Shown: piece by piece, positions 45,347 to 55,716 of the stretch
How positions within the stretch are numbered: position 1 is the first letter of the stretch
Layout of the letters: the number at the start of each line of letters is the position of its first letter
From: Jiella mangrovi
Lineage (GTDB): Bacteria > Pseudomonadota > Alphaproteobacteria > Rhizobiales > Rhizobiaceae
Assembly (NCBI RefSeq): GCF_017815135.1
Contig: NZ_JAGJCF010000005.1
Location: 124,001-188,000 of the forward strand
Direction: 5' to 3'
DNA length: 64,000 bases
Translations under genes and position numbers: made by a program
The notes under the pieces: generated by a model
Told to the model about the DNA's origin: nothing
The model's database searches: none
What the model saw: only the letters and a program-made list of their open reading frames with translations

Positions 45347-48300
45347 TCAGCTACACCCGCTCGTCGATCCACACGTGTCACACTTCAAACACGTGCCATT
45401 CCGCACCATCGTGAAATTCCCGCATTCCGAGCAGCTTTCGCCGGTGTAGCCCTTCATCATTGCGATGGAGCGGCGTTCGGCGCTCGTTGCCTGCGGGGCC
45501 TGCGAGACGTTGGCGTTGTCCTTCGCCGTCGCCTCATAGGCCAGCGGCTGGTCGAACAGTCCTTGCGCCGGCGAGGCGTCGGTGGTCGGGGCGGGGGCGT
45601 CCAGGGGCTCGATGTCGAGGGGCGCCGTCTCGTAGTCGCGCTTGAAGGCCGTGGCCTGGGCGCCGCCGAGGGCGGTGACCGTGGCGCCGGAGCGCGCGGC
45701 CGGGGTCTGAGCGGCGGCGGCCTTGGCCGGGGCGTTGGCGGCGGCCGGGCGGGCCGCTGCCGTCACAGGGGCGGGCTTGGCCGGGGCCTCGACCTTGGCC
45801 GCGCCCTGCGGCTCGGCCGAGGAGACGAGGCGGAACTTGGCCGTCTGGCCGCGCACCATGCCCGACGAGATCGGCAGCGGGGCAGGCTTGTCGCCGGCGA
45901 CGCCGCGGCCGATGGTCGAGCCGCCGAAATCCTCCGGCTGGACATGGGCGAGATCGTGCCGGTCGAGATAGGAGACGGCGAGCTCCCGGAAGACATAGTC
46001 GAGGATCGAGGTGGCGTTCTTGATCGCCTCGTTGCCCTGCACCATGCCCGCCGGCTCGAAACGGGTGAAGGTGAAGGCGTCGACATATTCCTCCAGCGGC
46101 ACGCCGAACTGCAGGCCAAGCGAGATGGCGATGGCGAAGTTGTTCATCATCGCACGGAAGGCGGCGCCCTCCTTGTGCATGTCGATGAAGATCTCGCCGA
46201 GGCGGCCGTCGTCGAATTCGCCGGTCCTGAGATACACCTTGTGGCCGCCGACGATTGCCTTCTGGGTGTAGCCCTTGCGCCGGTTCGGCAGCTTCTCACG
46301 GTCGCGCACCACCTTCTCGACGATGCGCTCGACGATCCGCTCGGCGACCTGCGTCGCCTGGGCGGCGGGTGGCGAGGCCATCAGCGCGGCGGCGACCTCT
46401 TCCACCGTCTCGTCCTCGTCTTCCTCGTCGGCGATCAGCGAGGCGTTGAGCGGCTGGGAGAGCTTGGAGCCGTCGCGGTAGAGCGCGTTGGCCTTCAGGG
46501 CTAGCTTCCAGGACAGCATGTAGGCCGCCGTGCAATCCTCGACCGTCGCGTCGTTCGGCATGTTGATGGTCTTGGAGATCGCCCCCGAGATGAAGGGCTG
46601 CGCCGCCGCCATCATGCGGATGTGGCTGTCCACCGAGAGATAGCGCTTGCCGATTCGCCCGCAGGGATTGGCGCAGTCGAAGACCGGCAGATGCTCGTCC
46701 TTCAGATGCGGGGCGCCCTCCAGCGTCATCGCGCCGCAGACATGGATGTTGGCGGCGTCGATGTCCTTGCGCGAGAAGCCCAGAGCCGGCAGCATCTCGA
46801 AGGTGAAGTCGTTCAGCTGCTCGTCTGTGAAGCCGAGGACGGTCTTGCAGAAGTCTTCGCCCAGCGTGAACTTGTTGAAGACGAACTTGATGTCGAAGGC
46901 CGAGCCCATGGCGGCGTTGAGAGCAGCGATCTGGTCGTCGCCGAAGCCCTTGGCCTTAAGTGAACCCGGATTGATCGCCGGGGCCTGGTTGAGATTGCCG
47001 TGGCCGACGGCATAGGCCTCGATCTCGGCGATGTCGGCTTCCGAATACCCAAGGGTACGCAGGGCGTCCGGCACGGCGCGGTTGATGATCTTGAAATAGC
47101 CGCCGCCGGCAAGCTTCTTGAACTTCACGAGCGCGAAGTCGGGCTCGATGCCGGTGGTGTCGCAGTCCATGACGAGGCCGATCGTGCCGGTGGGCGCGAT
47201 GACCGAGACCTGGGCGTTGCGGAAGCCGTTCTTCGAGCCGAGCTCGACGGCCTCCGTCCAGGCGACCTTGGCCCGGCCGGACAGGCGCTTGTCGGTCAGC
47301 GAGGCATGGTCGAGGGGCACAGGATCGACGGCCAGTGCCTCGTAGCCATTGGCGATGCCATGGGCGGCGCGGGCGTGGTTGCGCATGACGCGCAGCATCG
47401 GCTCGGCATTGCGCTCATAGTCCGGGAAGGGCGACAGGACGCCGGCCATCTCGGCCGAGGTCTTGTAGGCGACGCCCGTCATCAGCGCCGAGATGGCGCC
47501 GCAGATCGCCCGGCCTTCCTTGGAATCATAGGGAATGCCGGAGGTCATCAACAGACCGCCGATATTGGCGAATCCGAGGCCGAGGGTGCGGTAGTCGTAG
47601 GAGCGCTGGGCGATCTCCTTCGACGGGAACTGCGCCATCAGGACGGAGATTTCGAGGACGACGGTCCAGATGCGCACGGCATGCTCGAAGGCGGCCGTGT
47701 CGAAACGTTTGGTGTCCTTCTTGCCGGCTTCGCCCTTCACCGCTTCCTGGAACTGGATGAGGTTCAAGGAGGCGAGATTGCAGGCCGTGTCGTCGAGGAA
47801 CATGTATTCCGAGCACGGGTTCGATGCGCGGATCGAGCCGGCCTCGGGGCAGGTGTGCCAGTCGTTCATCGTGGTGTTGAAGTGCAGGCCCGGATCGGCC
47901 GACGCCCAGGCGGCGTAGCCGATCTGCTCCCACAATTCGCGCGCCTTGACGGTCTTGTGAACCTTGCCGTCGGTGCGGCGGATGAGGTTCCACTCCTCGT
48001 CGTTTTCCACGGCGCGCAGGAAGTCGTCCGTCAGCGAGACGGAGTTGTTGGAGTTCTGTCCGGATACGGTGAGGTATGCCTCGCTGTCCCAGTCGGTGTC
48101 GTAGACCGGGAATTCGATCTGGGTGTAGCCCTGCTTTGCAAACTGGATGACACGCTTGGCATAGTTTTCGGGAACCTGCGCCTTCTTGGCGTCGCGCACG
48201 GCGCGCTTCAGCGCCGGGTTCTTCATCGGATCGAAGCAGTCGTCACCGGGGCCCTCGCAGTTCACGCAGGCCGACAGGATCGCCTTCATGTGCTTGGCGA

Positions 48301-49258
48301 CGGTCTTCGAACCGGTGACGAGGGCGGCGACCTTCTCCTCCTCGCGGACCTTCCAGTTGATGTAGGCCTCGATGTCCGGATGGTCGATGTCGACGACGAC
48401 CATCTTGGCCGCGCGCCGGGTCGTGCCGCCGGACTTGATGGCTCCGGCCGCCCGGTCGCCGATCTTGAGGAAGGACATCAGGCCCGACGACTTGCCGCCA
48501 CCGGCGAGTTTTTCGCCCTCGCCGCGCAGGAAGGAGAAGTTCGAGCCGGTGCCCGAGCCGTATTTGAACAGCCGCGCCTCGCGCACCCACAGATCCATGA
48601 TACCGCCGTCATTGACGAGGTCGTCAGCGACGGACTGGATGAAGCAGGCATGCGGCTGCGGATGCTCGTAGGAGGTCGCCGAGCGGGTCAGCTGGCCGGA
48701 GCGGTAGTCGACATAGTAGTGGCCCTGGCTCGGGCCATCGATGCCATAGGCCCAGTGCAGGCCGGTGTTGAACCACTGCGGCGAGTTCGGCGCGACCTTC
48801 TGGGTGGCGAGCATGAAGACCAGCTCGTCACGGAAGGCGGAGGCGTCCTCTTCCGTTTCGAAATAGCCGCCCTTCCAGCCCCAATAGGTCCAGGTGCCGG
48901 CGAGCCGGTCAAAGACCTGCCGGCCATCCATCTCCGAGCCATAGCGCTCGTCCTCGGGAAGCTCGGCGAGCGCCTTCTCGTCGGCGACTGAGCGCCAGAG
49001 GAAGGAGGGCACGTCGTGCTCCTCGATCTTCATCAGCCGGGCCGGGACGCCTGCCTTGCGGAAATATTTCTGCGCGAGGATGTCCGACGCCACCTGACTG
49101 AACTGCTCGGGAACGTCGATTCCCTCGAGCCGGAAGACGATCGAGCCGTCCGGGTTCTTGATCTCGCTCGTCGCCTTGCGAAAGGCGATCGTGGCGTAGG
49201 GGCTCTCGCCGGCCTTGGTGTAGCGGCGCTCGAACTTCATGCCCATCGAAAAACCCAT
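45347..49258 (-). CDS. nrdJ: Vitamin B12-dependent ribonucleotide reductase (class II)
   Basis: 1303 aa. This long form is typical of alphaproteobacteria. The glycyl/cysteine-barrel catalytic domain includes [21 protein letters not shown] and [21 protein letters not shown] low-complexity Ala/Pro-rich linker follows (~1190-1240), then a C-terminal zinc-ribbon-like segment (SCSECGNF...[14 protein letters not shown]) holding the redox-active cysteines. It makes deoxyribonucleotides using adenosylcobalamin and needs no oxygen. The start could instead be Met5 or Met7. NrdR-like boxes and a CtrA-type site lie upstream. Confidence 0.95.
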   Translation of the reverse strand: MGFSMGMKFERRYTKAGESPYATIAFRKATSEIKNPDGSIVFRLEGIDVPEQFSQVASDILAQKYFRKAGVPARLMKIEEHDVPSFLWRSVADEKALAELPEDERYGSEMDGRQVFDRLAGTWTYWGWKGGYFETEEDASAFRDELVFMLATQKVAPNSPQWFNTGLHWAYGIDGPSQGHYYVDYRSGQLTRSATSYEHPQPHACFIQSVADDLVNDGGIMDLWVREARLFKYGSGTGSNFSFLRGEGEKLAGGGKSSGLMSFLKIGDRAAGAIKSGGTTRRAAKMVVVDIDHPDIEAYINWKVREEEKVAALVTGSKTVAKHMKAILSACVNCEGPGDDCFDPMKNPALKRAVRDAKKAQVPENYAKRVIQFAKQGYTQIEFPVYDTDWDSEAYLTVSGQNSNNSVSLTDDFLRAVENDEEWNLIRRTDGKVHKTVKARELWEQIGYAAWASADPGLHFNTTMNDWHTCPEAGSIRASNPCSEYMFLDDTACNLASLNLIQFQEAVKGEAGKKDTKRFDTAAFEHAVRIWTVVLEISVLMAQFPSKEIAQRSYDYRTLGLGFANIGGLLMTSGIPYDSKEGRAICGAISALMTGVAYKTSAEMAGVLSPFPDYERNAEPMLRVMRNHARAAHGIANGYEALAVDPVPLDHASLTDKRLSGRAKVAWTEAVELGSKNGFRNAQVSVIAPTGTIGLVMDCDTTGIEPDFALVKFKKLAGGGYFKIINRAVPDALRTLGYSEADIAEIEAYAVGHGNLNQAPAINPGSLKAKGFGDDQIAALNAAMGSAFDIKFVFNKFTLGEDFCKTVLGFTDEQLNDFTFEMLPALGFSRKDIDAANIHVCGAMTLEGAPHLKDEHLPVFDCANPCGRIGKRYLSVDSHIRMMAAAQPFISGAISKTINMPNDATVEDCTAAYMLSWKLALKANALYRDGSKLSQPLNASLIADEEDEDETVEEVAAALMASPPAAQATQVAERIVERIVEKVVRDREKLPNRRKGYTQKAIVGGHKVYLRTGEFDDGRLGEIFIDMHKEGAAFRAMMNNFAIAISLGLQFGVPLEEYVDAFTFTRFEPAGMVQGNEAIKNATSILDYVFRELAVSYLDRHDLAHVQPEDFGGSTIGRGVAGDKPAPLPISSGMVRGQTAKFRLVSSAEPQGAAKVEAPAKPAPVTAAARPAAANAPAKAAAAQTPAARSGATVTALGGAQATAFKRDYETAPLDIEPLDAPAPTTDASPAQGLFDQPLAYEATAKDNANVSQAPQATSAERRSIAMMKGYTGESCSECGNFTMVRNGTCLKCDTCGSTSGCS

Positions 49259-49345
49259 CCTCGATTGATTGTCTCAGACTGGAGCGCGAGGCATGGACGC
49301 CAGTCGGCGACGCACTCCCTCAGCACTCCATGAATTACGCGTCCG

Positions 49346-49391
49346 ACCTGCATCTAGTGGCGATGGCGTCGGGTGACCCTATATATAGTGT
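49346..49391 (-). promoter_or_regulatory. Pair of NrdR-like boxes upstream of nrdJ
   Basis: Box 1 (49377-49391) reads ACACTATATATAGGG on the nrdJ strand, close to the NrdR consensus (ACAC-AT-rich-GTGT). A weaker box 2 (49346-49360) shares 10 of 15 positions with it, and its centre is 31 bp away. That is the spacing known for NrdR pairs. NrdR represses reductase genes when dATP/ATP is high. Box 1 overlaps the probable -10. Confidence 0.65.
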
Positions 49392-49410
49392 CTGGCGAGG
49401 GTTAAGCGAA
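49382..49410 (-). promoter_or_regulatory. Candidate nrdJ promoter
   Basis: On the minus strand, TTCGCT (49405-49410), a 17 nt spacer and TATATA (49382-49387). The -10 is good and the -35 weak. The -35 overlaps the CtrA-type motif and the -10 overlaps an NrdR-like box. The 516 bases between nrdJ and the kinase gene (49259-49774) hold no other gene I can support. Confidence 0.4.
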
Positions 49411-49416
49411 GCTTAA
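49402..49416. promoter_or_regulatory. CtrA-type motif TTAA-N7-TTAA
   Basis: An exact TTAA-N7-TTAA (on the nrdJ strand TTAAGCTTCGCTTAACC), the full-site consensus for the cell-cycle regulator CtrA in alphaproteobacteria. It covers the -35 position of the candidate nrdJ promoter, as in many CtrA-activated genes. Binding is inferred. Confidence 0.55.
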
Positions 49417-49597
49417 ACTGTCGGATTTTTATCGAAGTCGGTGAGTTATCAACGGGATTCACCGGAGCCTTTAGGGCGCGACTGATTCCCGTTCGCATCT
49501 GCGACCCGGGCAGGGCCTCTCGCCGACCGCAGGCTAGGGTGAGTCCGGGGCGAGCGTCAATTGCGCCGCGGTCACAGTCCGGGCCGGGCCTGCGTGG

Positions 49598-49615
49598 ACA
49601 AACTGTGTACAAACT
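49598..49615. repeat. Short direct repeat ACAAACT
   Basis: ACAAACT occurs twice with an 11 bp period (49598-49604 and 49609-49615), separated by GTGT. It lies ~160 bp upstream of the HWE kinase gene. It could be a regulator half-site pair, or chance. Confidence 0.3.
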
Positions 49616-49774
49616 TCCGTTGGGACGGCTCAAAGCCTTGAAAATCGGCGCCTGAGCACCTTACGTTCTTTTTTATGCATTCCGCCGCGCGAGATCGCGG
49701 GTCGGTCATGCTGGCGAACCATCGAGATTTTCGAATCAGGTTTGCCGGTGCCGGTTATTTTGGAAGGACCGTGT

Positions 49775-50908
49775 TTGTCTCGGCCTGAGCATTCGACGTG
49801 GACGCTCGCCCCTGCGGATCTACTCGCCGCCGGTGTAGAGGAGGCAATCGATCGCGTCACGCGGTTGGCGAAGCGACTTCTCGGCGTTTCGGCCAGTTTC
49901 ATCGTGATCGTCGACCCCGACAAAGAGACCTTCAAGAGCGAGGCTGGCCTTCCCCCGGCGGCCACGCGAGACGAGGCTGGCCTGCGATTGTCGTTCGAAC
50001 CCGGTTCGATCAGCCGTTTCGTGGCAGAGACCGGTGAGCCTCTGGCAATCGCCGATGTCGCGGCCGATCCGCGCTTTGCAGGCTGCCAGATCGTCAAGTC
50101 GCTGCGGATCGGCGCATGTCTCGGCCTGCCCGTGAGTTTGCCCGACGGCACGGTCGTGGGAGCCTTCTTCGCGATCGACGAGAACCGCCGCGACTGGTCG
50201 TCCGAGAATCGGGACATTCTGGAGGAACTCCTTGCGGTTCTGGCCGGCGAATTCGCTCTGCGCCAGGAGGTCAAGCTGCGCCAGAATTTGGAGCAGCGAT
50301 CCTTCCTGATGTCGCGGGAGATGGAGCACCGGATCAAGAACTCGTTGTCGACGGTTCAGGCGATCATCCTCTTGTCGGTGCGCGATGGACAGAGCGCTTC
50401 CGAGATCAGGGCCGATCTCCTGGAGCGCGTGGCCTCGCTCGCCAAGACGCAGTCGCTTCTCGCCGATCGCGATGGCAAGGGCGCGATGTTCGCCGACATC
50501 GCCGCCGCGGAACTCCAGCATTTCGGCATCGGCACGAATGTCTGGATCGACGGGCCGGAGCTGCTCGTCGGCAAGGACGACGCGGTCTCCATCTCGATGA
50601 TCATTCACGAGCTCGCCACCAATGCTTCCAAGCATGGTGCGCTGGCGCTCCGCGGAAGGGGCGGGGTTTCCATGCGCTGGGAGACCCGCGAGCTGGACGC
50701 CCGAAGAGCATTGACCTTTCATTGGGAGGAATGGTTCGGCGGCGGCCCGACGCCGCGCCAGGGGCGTGAGGAGGGCGACTACGGTTTTGGAACGGAACTG
50801 CTCGAGACGCTTGTCCTGCGCCAGATGCGTGGCCAGATGTCGCGAGAGCTGACGCCTGGAGGGCTCATATTCACGGCAAGCGTCCAGCTCGGCGCCGTGC
50901 CTGCCTGA
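49775..50908 (+). CDS. GAF-domain HWE-family sensor histidine kinase
   Basis: 377 aa from a TTG at 49775, chosen because GGAAGGA (49762-49768) lies 6 nt upstream; an earlier TTG at 49742 lacks a site. Residues ~20-160 are a GAF domain (SFIVIVDPDKETFKSEAG, ACLGLPV, GAFFAIDEN). Then comes an HWE dimerisation helix with His185 (EMEHRIKNSLSTVQAI) and an HWE-type ATPase (MIIHELATNASKHGAL; W-x-E in HWEEW). It is soluble, so it senses a cytoplasmic ligand or redox state. No cognate regulator is adjacent. Confidence 0.88.
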   Translation: MSRPEHSTWTLAPADLLAAGVEEAIDRVTRLAKRLLGVSASFIVIVDPDKETFKSEAGLPPAATRDEAGLRLSFEPGSISRFVAETGEPLAIADVAADPRFAGCQIVKSLRIGACLGLPVSLPDGTVVGAFFAIDENRRDWSSENRDILEELLAVLAGEFALRQEVKLRQNLEQRSFLMSREMEHRIKNSLSTVQAIILLSVRDGQSASEIRADLLERVASLAKTQSLLADRDGKGAMFADIAAAELQHFGIGTNVWIDGPELLVGKDDAVSISMIIHELATNASKHGALALRGRGGVSMRWETRELDARRALTFHWEEWFGGGPTPRQGREEGDYGFGTELLETLVLRQMRGQMSRELTPGGLIFTASVQLGAVPA

Positions 50909-50999
50909 GTGCCGGTCGGACCGCCAGCCTGGCCGCCGGCCTGCGGATTGCCCGGGCCGAGACCGGATGCGGGGACGATGGCCGGTTCGCTTGCCGGTA

Positions 51000-51497
51000 T
51001 CAGCCGGCAGACCCCTTGCCGATGGGCGCCTGAAAGGTCAGGCCGAGATCCCACGGGAAGAAGATCCACGTGTCCTGGCTGACCTCGGTGATGAAGGTAT
51101 CGACGAGCGGACGCCCTTTCGGCTTGGCATAGACGGTGGCGAAATGCGCCTTCGGCAGCATCGCGCGCACGACGCCGGCGGTCTTGCCCGTATCGGTCAG
51201 GTCGTCGACGATCAAAACGCCGTCGCCGTCGTCGGTCAGGAGTTCCGGGCTGATTTCCTTCAGGACCTTCAGCTCCCCCTGCTCGGAATACTCGTGATAC
51301 GAGGCGACGCACACCGTCTCGATGAGGCGGATCGAAAGTTCGCGAGAAATGATCGCGGCCGGAACGAGGCCGCCCCGGGTGATGCAGACGATCGCTCGCC
51401 ATTCTTCGCGCACGCCCGCCAACCGCCATGCAAGCGCCCGCGCGTCGCGGTGAAACTGGTCCCAGGAAACGGGGAAGGACTTTTCCACCATCGACAT
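51000..51497 (-). CDS. gpt: Xanthine-guanine phosphoribosyltransferase
   Basis: 165 aa. The PRPP-binding loop [13 protein letters not shown] and the N-terminal [17 protein letters not shown] are those of E. coli Gpt-type enzymes. It salvages xanthine and guanine to XMP and GMP. The start at 51497 avoids an unrelated 21-residue extension; Met3 is equally possible. It lies convergent to the HWE kinase gene, with no strong terminator recognised in the 91 bp between. Confidence 0.92.
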   Translation of the reverse strand: MSMVEKSFPVSWDQFHRDARALAWRLAGVREEWRAIVCITRGGLVPAAIISRELSIRLIETVCVASYHEYSEQGELKVLKEISPELLTDDGDGVLIVDDLTDTGKTAGVVRAMLPKAHFATVYAKPKGRPLVDTFITEVSQDTWIFFPWDLGLTFQAPIGKGSAG

Positions 51498-51715
51498 CGC
51501 GCTCTTTCGCTTGGCAGGAACTGACGCGTCCCGATAGATCGAAATCGCCCAAGAGCGCAAGTTTCGACCCGATCGCGATCAGCGGTCATCCAAAGACTCT
51601 CGACCCGGCCGCGTCCGCAGGGCGGCGACAGCTTGTCAACGTCCAGGTGCTGGAAGCGGGTTCTTTAGCCCGCTATCGATTCCCGTCGTTCCAATCCGTA
51701 AAGGAAACGTGACCC

Positions 51716-52105
51716 GTGAATCTCGACCGTTATCAGCCTTATGCCCTGTCGCTCCTGCGCATCGTCGCGGGTCTGATCTTCATGGAGCATGGCACGCAGA
51801 AGCTTCTGAGCTTCCCGGCCGGCGAACATGCCGGCGTGGCGCTCATGTCGCTGTTCGGCGCTGCCGGCGCCATCGAACTCGTCGGCGGGCTGCTCATCGC
51901 CCTCGGGCTATTCACCCGGCTTGCCGCGTTCGTCTGTTCGGGCGAAATGGCCGTCGCCTACTGGATGGCTCACGCCCCGCAAAACCCGTTCCCCGTCAAC
52001 AATGGCGGCGATGCGGCGATCCTTTACTGCTTCGTCTTCCTGCTCTTGGTTTTCACTGGCGCCGGCGCCTCGAGCATCGACGCGGCGCGCAAGGGGCGTT
52101 CGTAA
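51716..52105 (+). CDS. DoxX-family membrane protein
   Basis: 129 aa with four membrane helices, starting at GTG with AAGGAA about 10 nt upstream. MEHGTQKLLSFP, AAGAIELVGGLLIALGLFTRLAAF and MAVAYWMAHAP are DoxX-like. The family includes a subunit of thiosulfate:quinone oxidoreductase and redox-stress proteins, but most members, including this type, have unknown roles. A strong hairpin follows the stop. Confidence 0.85.
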   Translation: MNLDRYQPYALSLLRIVAGLIFMEHGTQKLLSFPAGEHAGVALMSLFGAAGAIELVGGLLIALGLFTRLAAFVCSGEMAVAYWMAHAPQNPFPVNNGGDAAILYCFVFLLLVFTGAGASSIDAARKGRS

Positions 52106-52120
52106 CGCCGCAGCAGCCAT

Positions 52121-52168
52121 TCGGGCCGGCGGGCCTGACCCAAAGCTCCGCCCGAGCCGCCGGCCCGA
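52121..52168. terminator. 12 bp hairpin between convergent doxX-like and cinA-like genes
   Basis: TCGGGCCGGCGG (52121-52132) pairs perfectly with CCGCCGGCCCGA (52157-52168) over a 24 nt loop. It occupies the whole gap between the two stop codons. It lacks a T-tract, so it may be a structural or Rho-assisted terminator. Confidence 0.55.
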
Positions 52169-52178
52169 GGCTCACCAC

Positions 52179-52928
52179 TTAGTCGCCCCGCGACCGCGCG
52201 ATCGTCTCCAGCATCTCCCCGACCGCCAGGGCCGCGGCATCGAGCGCGGCTTCGTCGCGCGAGCGGATGACGATCTCGGTGGAATAGCGTTCCCCGTCGA
52301 ATTTCGGGTAGGAGCCGATCACGACATTCGGGTGCTGCTTGGCGATGGCGCCGAGCGCATCGCCGATGTCGCCTTCGCCGAACGGGCAGGGGACGGCCCT
52401 CGACTTCAAAGGTTCCCCGGCGGGCAGGACGTCGAGAAGGCTCGACAGCATCGCCTGAAAGACGCCCGGTACGCCGGCCATGACGAAGACATTGTCGATC
52501 CTGAAACCCGGCGCCACCGAGACCGAATTGTCGATCAGGCTCGCACCCTTCGGCGTGCGTGTCATGCGCCGCCGGGCCGGCGTGAATTCCATCTGGCGGC
52601 CGGCATAATAGGTCTCGAGCCGTGCCACCGCGTCCGGGTGCTCGATCACCGGCAGGCCGAAAGCCGCCGCGACGGCATCGGCCGTGATGTCGTCATGGGT
52701 CGGGCCGATACCGCCCGAGGTGAAGACGAGGTCGTAGCTCCGCCGCAGCGTATTCAGCGTGTCGGCGATCATGTGCGGCTCGTCGCCGACGATGCGCACT
52801 TCCTTCAGGTCGATGCCGAGAAGCGTCATCACCTCGGCGAGATGGGCGATGTTCTTGTCCTTCGTCCGGCCTGACAAGAGTTCGTCGCCGATGGCGAGCA
52901 TCGCGGCCGTGGCGGTTTCATTCGGCAT
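52179..52928 (-). CDS. CinA N-terminal domain protein (MoaB/MogA-like)
   Basis: 249 aa. MLAIGDELLSGRTKDKN and FTSGGIGPTHDDITADAVAAAFG are the molybdopterin-binding-like motifs of the competence/damage-inducible protein family. In relatives the domain acts on ADP-ribose or NAD repair products. The separate C-terminal nicotinamide-nucleotide deamidase domain (PncC) is absent, so this is the short form. It is followed, in the opposite direction, by wrbA. Confidence 0.88.
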   Translation of the reverse strand: MPNETATAAMLAIGDELLSGRTKDKNIAHLAEVMTLLGIDLKEVRIVGDEPHMIADTLNTLRRSYDLVFTSGGIGPTHDDITADAVAAAFGLPVIEHPDAVARLETYYAGRQMEFTPARRRMTRTPKGASLIDNSVSVAPGFRIDNVFVMAGVPGVFQAMLSSLLDVLPAGEPLKSRAVPCPFGEGDIGDALGAIAKQHPNVVIGSYPKFDGERYSTEIVIRSRDEAALDAAALAVGEMLETIARSRGD

Positions 52929-53135
52929 TCTGCGGTTTCTCCGGCAATAATCGCCTTGAATAGGCGTGAGGGCTCGGCGGAAAGCAAGAGGGTGCGACGC
53001 AAGGTGCCACTGTTGCTACTGACGTGACGGTGCGTCGCAAGAAATCGACGAGCCATGCGACCCTCGGTCTCCTATGTGCATGGTCAGTCCGCCGCCGGGG
53101 CGGCGACCCGCAAAACCAGCAAAGGAGCTCATGCG

Positions 53136-53735
53136 ATGGCGAAGGTTCTCGTCCTTTATTATTCCAGCTACGGCCACATCGAGACCATGGCGAAGGCCGT
53201 CGGCGAGGGCGCCGAGAGCGCCGGCGCGACCGTCGACATCAAGCGCGTCCCCGAAACGGCGCCGCAGGAAGTGGTCGAGGCCGCCCATTTCAAGACCGAT
53301 CATCCCTATCCCGAATGCGATCCAATGGAGCTGCCGAACTACGACGCCATCATCATCGGCGTGCCGACCCGCTACGGCAACATGGCCTCGCAGATGCAGG
53401 CATTCTGGGACCGCACCGGACCGCTGTGGGCAAACGGCGCCCTGATCGGCAAGGTCGGCGGCGCCTTCGCTTCCTCCGCCACCCAGCATGGCGGCAACGA
53501 GGCGACGCTGCTCTCCGCCCACAAGACGCTGCTCCACCACGGTCTGGTGGTCGTCGGTCTGCCCTATGCTTTCGCTGGCCAGATGAACATGGACGAGATC
53601 GTCGGCGGCTCGCCCTATGGCGCGACGACGATGGCGAAGGGCGACGGCTCGCGCATGCCGAGCCAGATCGAGCTCGACGGCGCGAAGTTCCAGGGCAAAC
53701 ACATCGCCGAGATCGCCGCAAAACTCGTGGCCTGA
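53136..53735 (+). CDS. wrbA: NAD(P)H:quinone oxidoreductase, WrbA type
   Basis: 199 aa flavodoxin-like FMN enzyme. FMN loop [23 protein letters not shown] and [15 protein letters not shown] are all WrbA motifs. It reduces quinones by two electrons and limits oxidative damage. AAAGGAG lies 8 nt before the ATG at 53136. The upstream extension of the frame is not protein-like. Two terminator hairpins follow. Confidence 0.95.
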   Translation: MAKVLVLYYSSYGHIETMAKAVGEGAESAGATVDIKRVPETAPQEVVEAAHFKTDHPYPECDPMELPNYDAIIIGVPTRYGNMASQMQAFWDRTGPLWANGALIGKVGGAFASSATQHGGNEATLLSAHKTLLHHGLVVVGLPYAFAGQMNMDEIVGGSPYGATTMAKGDGSRMPSQIELDGAKFQGKHIAEIAAKLVA

Positions 53736-53802
53736 CGAAGGCGTGAGGTCGGCCGTGGCCTATCACGGCTCGGTCGGCCAGTCCGATCTTATGGAAACTG
53801 AC

Positions 53803-53826
53803 GAAAGGCCGTTACCGCGGCCTTTC
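53803..53826 (+). terminator. First hairpin after wrbA
   Basis: GAAAGGCCG (53803-53811) and CGGCCTTTC (53818-53826) with a 6 nt loop, 67 nt after the wrbA stop. Modest T content. Likely a first-stage terminator. Confidence 0.55.
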
Positions 53827-53852
53827 TCCCCGATGTCCGCCCGCGCTCTTCG

Positions 53853-53876
53853 AAGGCCCCTTTGAGGGCCTTTTTT
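53853..53876 (+). terminator. Intrinsic terminator after wrbA
   Basis: AAGGCCC-CTTTGA-GGGCCTT followed by TTTT: a 7 bp stem, 6 nt loop and a run of six T counting the stem end. It separates wrbA from rpiA. Confidence 0.8.
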
Positions 53877-53970
53877 AGTCGATCGTGTCGGGAAAGGCCG
53901 ACCGCCCGACCTATCGGCGGGGCGGCGAGCCTGCTAGACGAAATCGCAAAACGCGAAAGGATCGGGCGGC

Positions 53971-54666
53971 ATGGCGACGGCGGACGAATTGAAGCGGGCA
54001 GCGGGCGAGGCGGCGCTTTCTCACGTCGAGGACGGCATGAACCTCGGCATCGGGACGGGGACGACGACGGAAGCCTTCATCCGTCTCCTCGCCGACAAGG
54101 TCCGTGACGGGCTGCAGGTCACGGGCGTCGCGACCTCCGAGCGCACCGAACGGCTGTGCCGCGAACTCTCGATCCCCATGGCAACGCTCGAGGAACTGCC
54201 GAAGCTCGATCTGACCATCGACGGAGCCGACGAGATCGATCAGTCGCTTCGGCTCGTCAAGGGCGGCGGCGGCGCGCTTCTGCGCGAGAAGATCGTGGCC
54301 GTGGCATCCAGGAAGATGCTCGTCATCGCCGACGAAGCGAAGCTCGTGGAGACGCTCGGCGCCTTTCCCCTGCCGATCGAGATCAACGGCTTCGGCATGA
54401 TCGCCACCTATCTTGCGATCCAGGAGGCGGTGGGCGAGCTCGGCCTTTCCTGCGAACTGATTTTGCGGCGGAGGGGACCGGAGCCTTTCATCACCGACAG
54501 TGGCCATTTGATCCTCGATGCATCCTTTGGCCGCATTCCCGATCCACATGCGCTGTCAAACGCGCTTCTGAAGGTGCCGGGCGTCGTCGAACATGGTCTG
54601 TTTCTAGGCCTTGCCGATGAAGCGCTCGTTGCGACGGCGAGCGGTGTTCGCCATCTGACGGCCTGA
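53971..54666 (+). CDS. rpiA: Ribose-5-phosphate isomerase A
   Basis: 231 aa. [15 protein letters not shown], the catalytic region [24 protein letters not shown] and [17 protein letters not shown] are standard. It interconverts ribose and ribulose 5-phosphate in the pentose phosphate pathway. A GC-rich hairpin (54667-54675 with 54694-54702) starts right after the stop codon, without a T-tract. It is followed by the DUF2059 gene, as is common in rhizobial genomes, where the gor gene comes next. Confidence 0.96.
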   Translation: MATADELKRAAGEAALSHVEDGMNLGIGTGTTTEAFIRLLADKVRDGLQVTGVATSERTERLCRELSIPMATLEELPKLDLTIDGADEIDQSLRLVKGGGGALLREKIVAVASRKMLVIADEAKLVETLGAFPLPIEINGFGMIATYLAIQEAVGELGLSCELILRRRGPEPFITDSGHLILDASFGRIPDPHALSNALLKVPGVVEHGLFLGLADEALVATASGVRHLTA

Positions 54667-54893
54667 GGCTCGTCGCCTGGGTCTCGACAGGGCCGACGAG
54701 CCGGCGGTGGCTTGCACGGGCCGGGCGAAGCCGCTACGTCGCGCGGGAAAGCAGCGGGGTCCACATGCGCGGCGTGCCCTTCGATTCAGGGCGGCGCACC
54801 GGATCCTTTCATGGACTGAACGGATCTGGCCGCATTCGGCGAAGCACCCGCCGGCATCCGGGTAGAGATCAACCAACGGAGTGAACGAAACCG

Positions 54894-55481
54894 ATGATCT
54901 TCAGTCAGTCGATGCGGCGCGGCATTCTTGCCGCCGCAACCGCGCTCATTCTCGTCCCGGCCGCAGCCGTCGCCCAGGAACCCGCAGCCCAGACGCCTGC
55001 CGGGCAGGACGCCGCCGACGAGAACATCAGCGAAAGCCACCTCAACGCCGCACGGGCCGCCATCACGGCGATCCACGCGACCGACCAGTTCGACGAGATC
55101 CTTCCGAACGCGGCCACCCAGATCAAGTCCGAGCTGATCGCCAACCGTCCCGACATGGACGCGAAGATCTCCGACATGGTCGATGACGCCGCCCTCAAGC
55201 TGGCGAGCCGGCGTGCCGACCTCGAAACGGAGATCGCCCGGATCTACGCCCGCATGTTCACCGAGGACGAGCTGAAGAGCATTGCCAGCTTCTACACCTC
55301 CGAGCCCGGAAAGAAGCTTCTCGAGCAGGGACCGCAGGCGACCCGCAGCATGCTGCGCGCGGCCGAGGTCTGGAGCCGGGGCATCGTGCGCGATCTGCGC
55401 CAGACCGCCTTCGACGGGTTCCGCGAGATGAACGGTGGCGAGGCGCCCGCGGCCGATGGCTCTGCGGGCGGCCAGAACTGA
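54894..55481 (+). CDS. DUF2059 periplasmic protein
   Basis: 195 aa with a signal peptide (RRGILAAATALILVPAAAVAQEP) and a helical DUF2059 domain (~80-160; FTEDELKSIASFYTSEPGKKLLEQGP). The family is uncharacterised and probably periplasmic. Its setting between rpiA and gor suggests a conserved neighbourhood but gives no direct clue. Met7 is an alternative start. Confidence 0.88.
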   Translation: MIFSQSMRRGILAAATALILVPAAAVAQEPAAQTPAGQDAADENISESHLNAARAAITAIHATDQFDEILPNAATQIKSELIANRPDMDAKISDMVDDAALKLASRRADLETEIARIYARMFTEDELKSIASFYTSEPGKKLLEQGPQATRSMLRAAEVWSRGIVRDLRQTAFDGFREMNGGEAPAADGSAGGQN

Positions 55482-55716
55482 CGGTTCGCCGGGACGCGGG
55501 CCGCGCGGTGGGGACGGCTCCGGCTTTGACGGCGATCTGCCGGTGCGTCGCATGAGGCAAGGCCCGGTCGCCTGTCGTCTCAGGGGCGCGCCAGCATGCA
55601 GGCGCTGAACGGATTCGTCGGTGCTGGCTCCCGTGATCCGGTGATAGTCCCGCCCTTTTGGGCAGTGTTTCTTTGCCCGCGCGACATTTGCGGGCCAGCG
55701 AGCGGAACGGCAAACC

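Noticed and set aside
49420-49740. Cobalamin riboswitch upstream of the B12-dependent reductase
   Set aside because: Only scattered similarity to a B12-box (about 11 of 16 positions near 49510-49530), and the conserved elements do not appear in the right order. A covariance-model search would decide.
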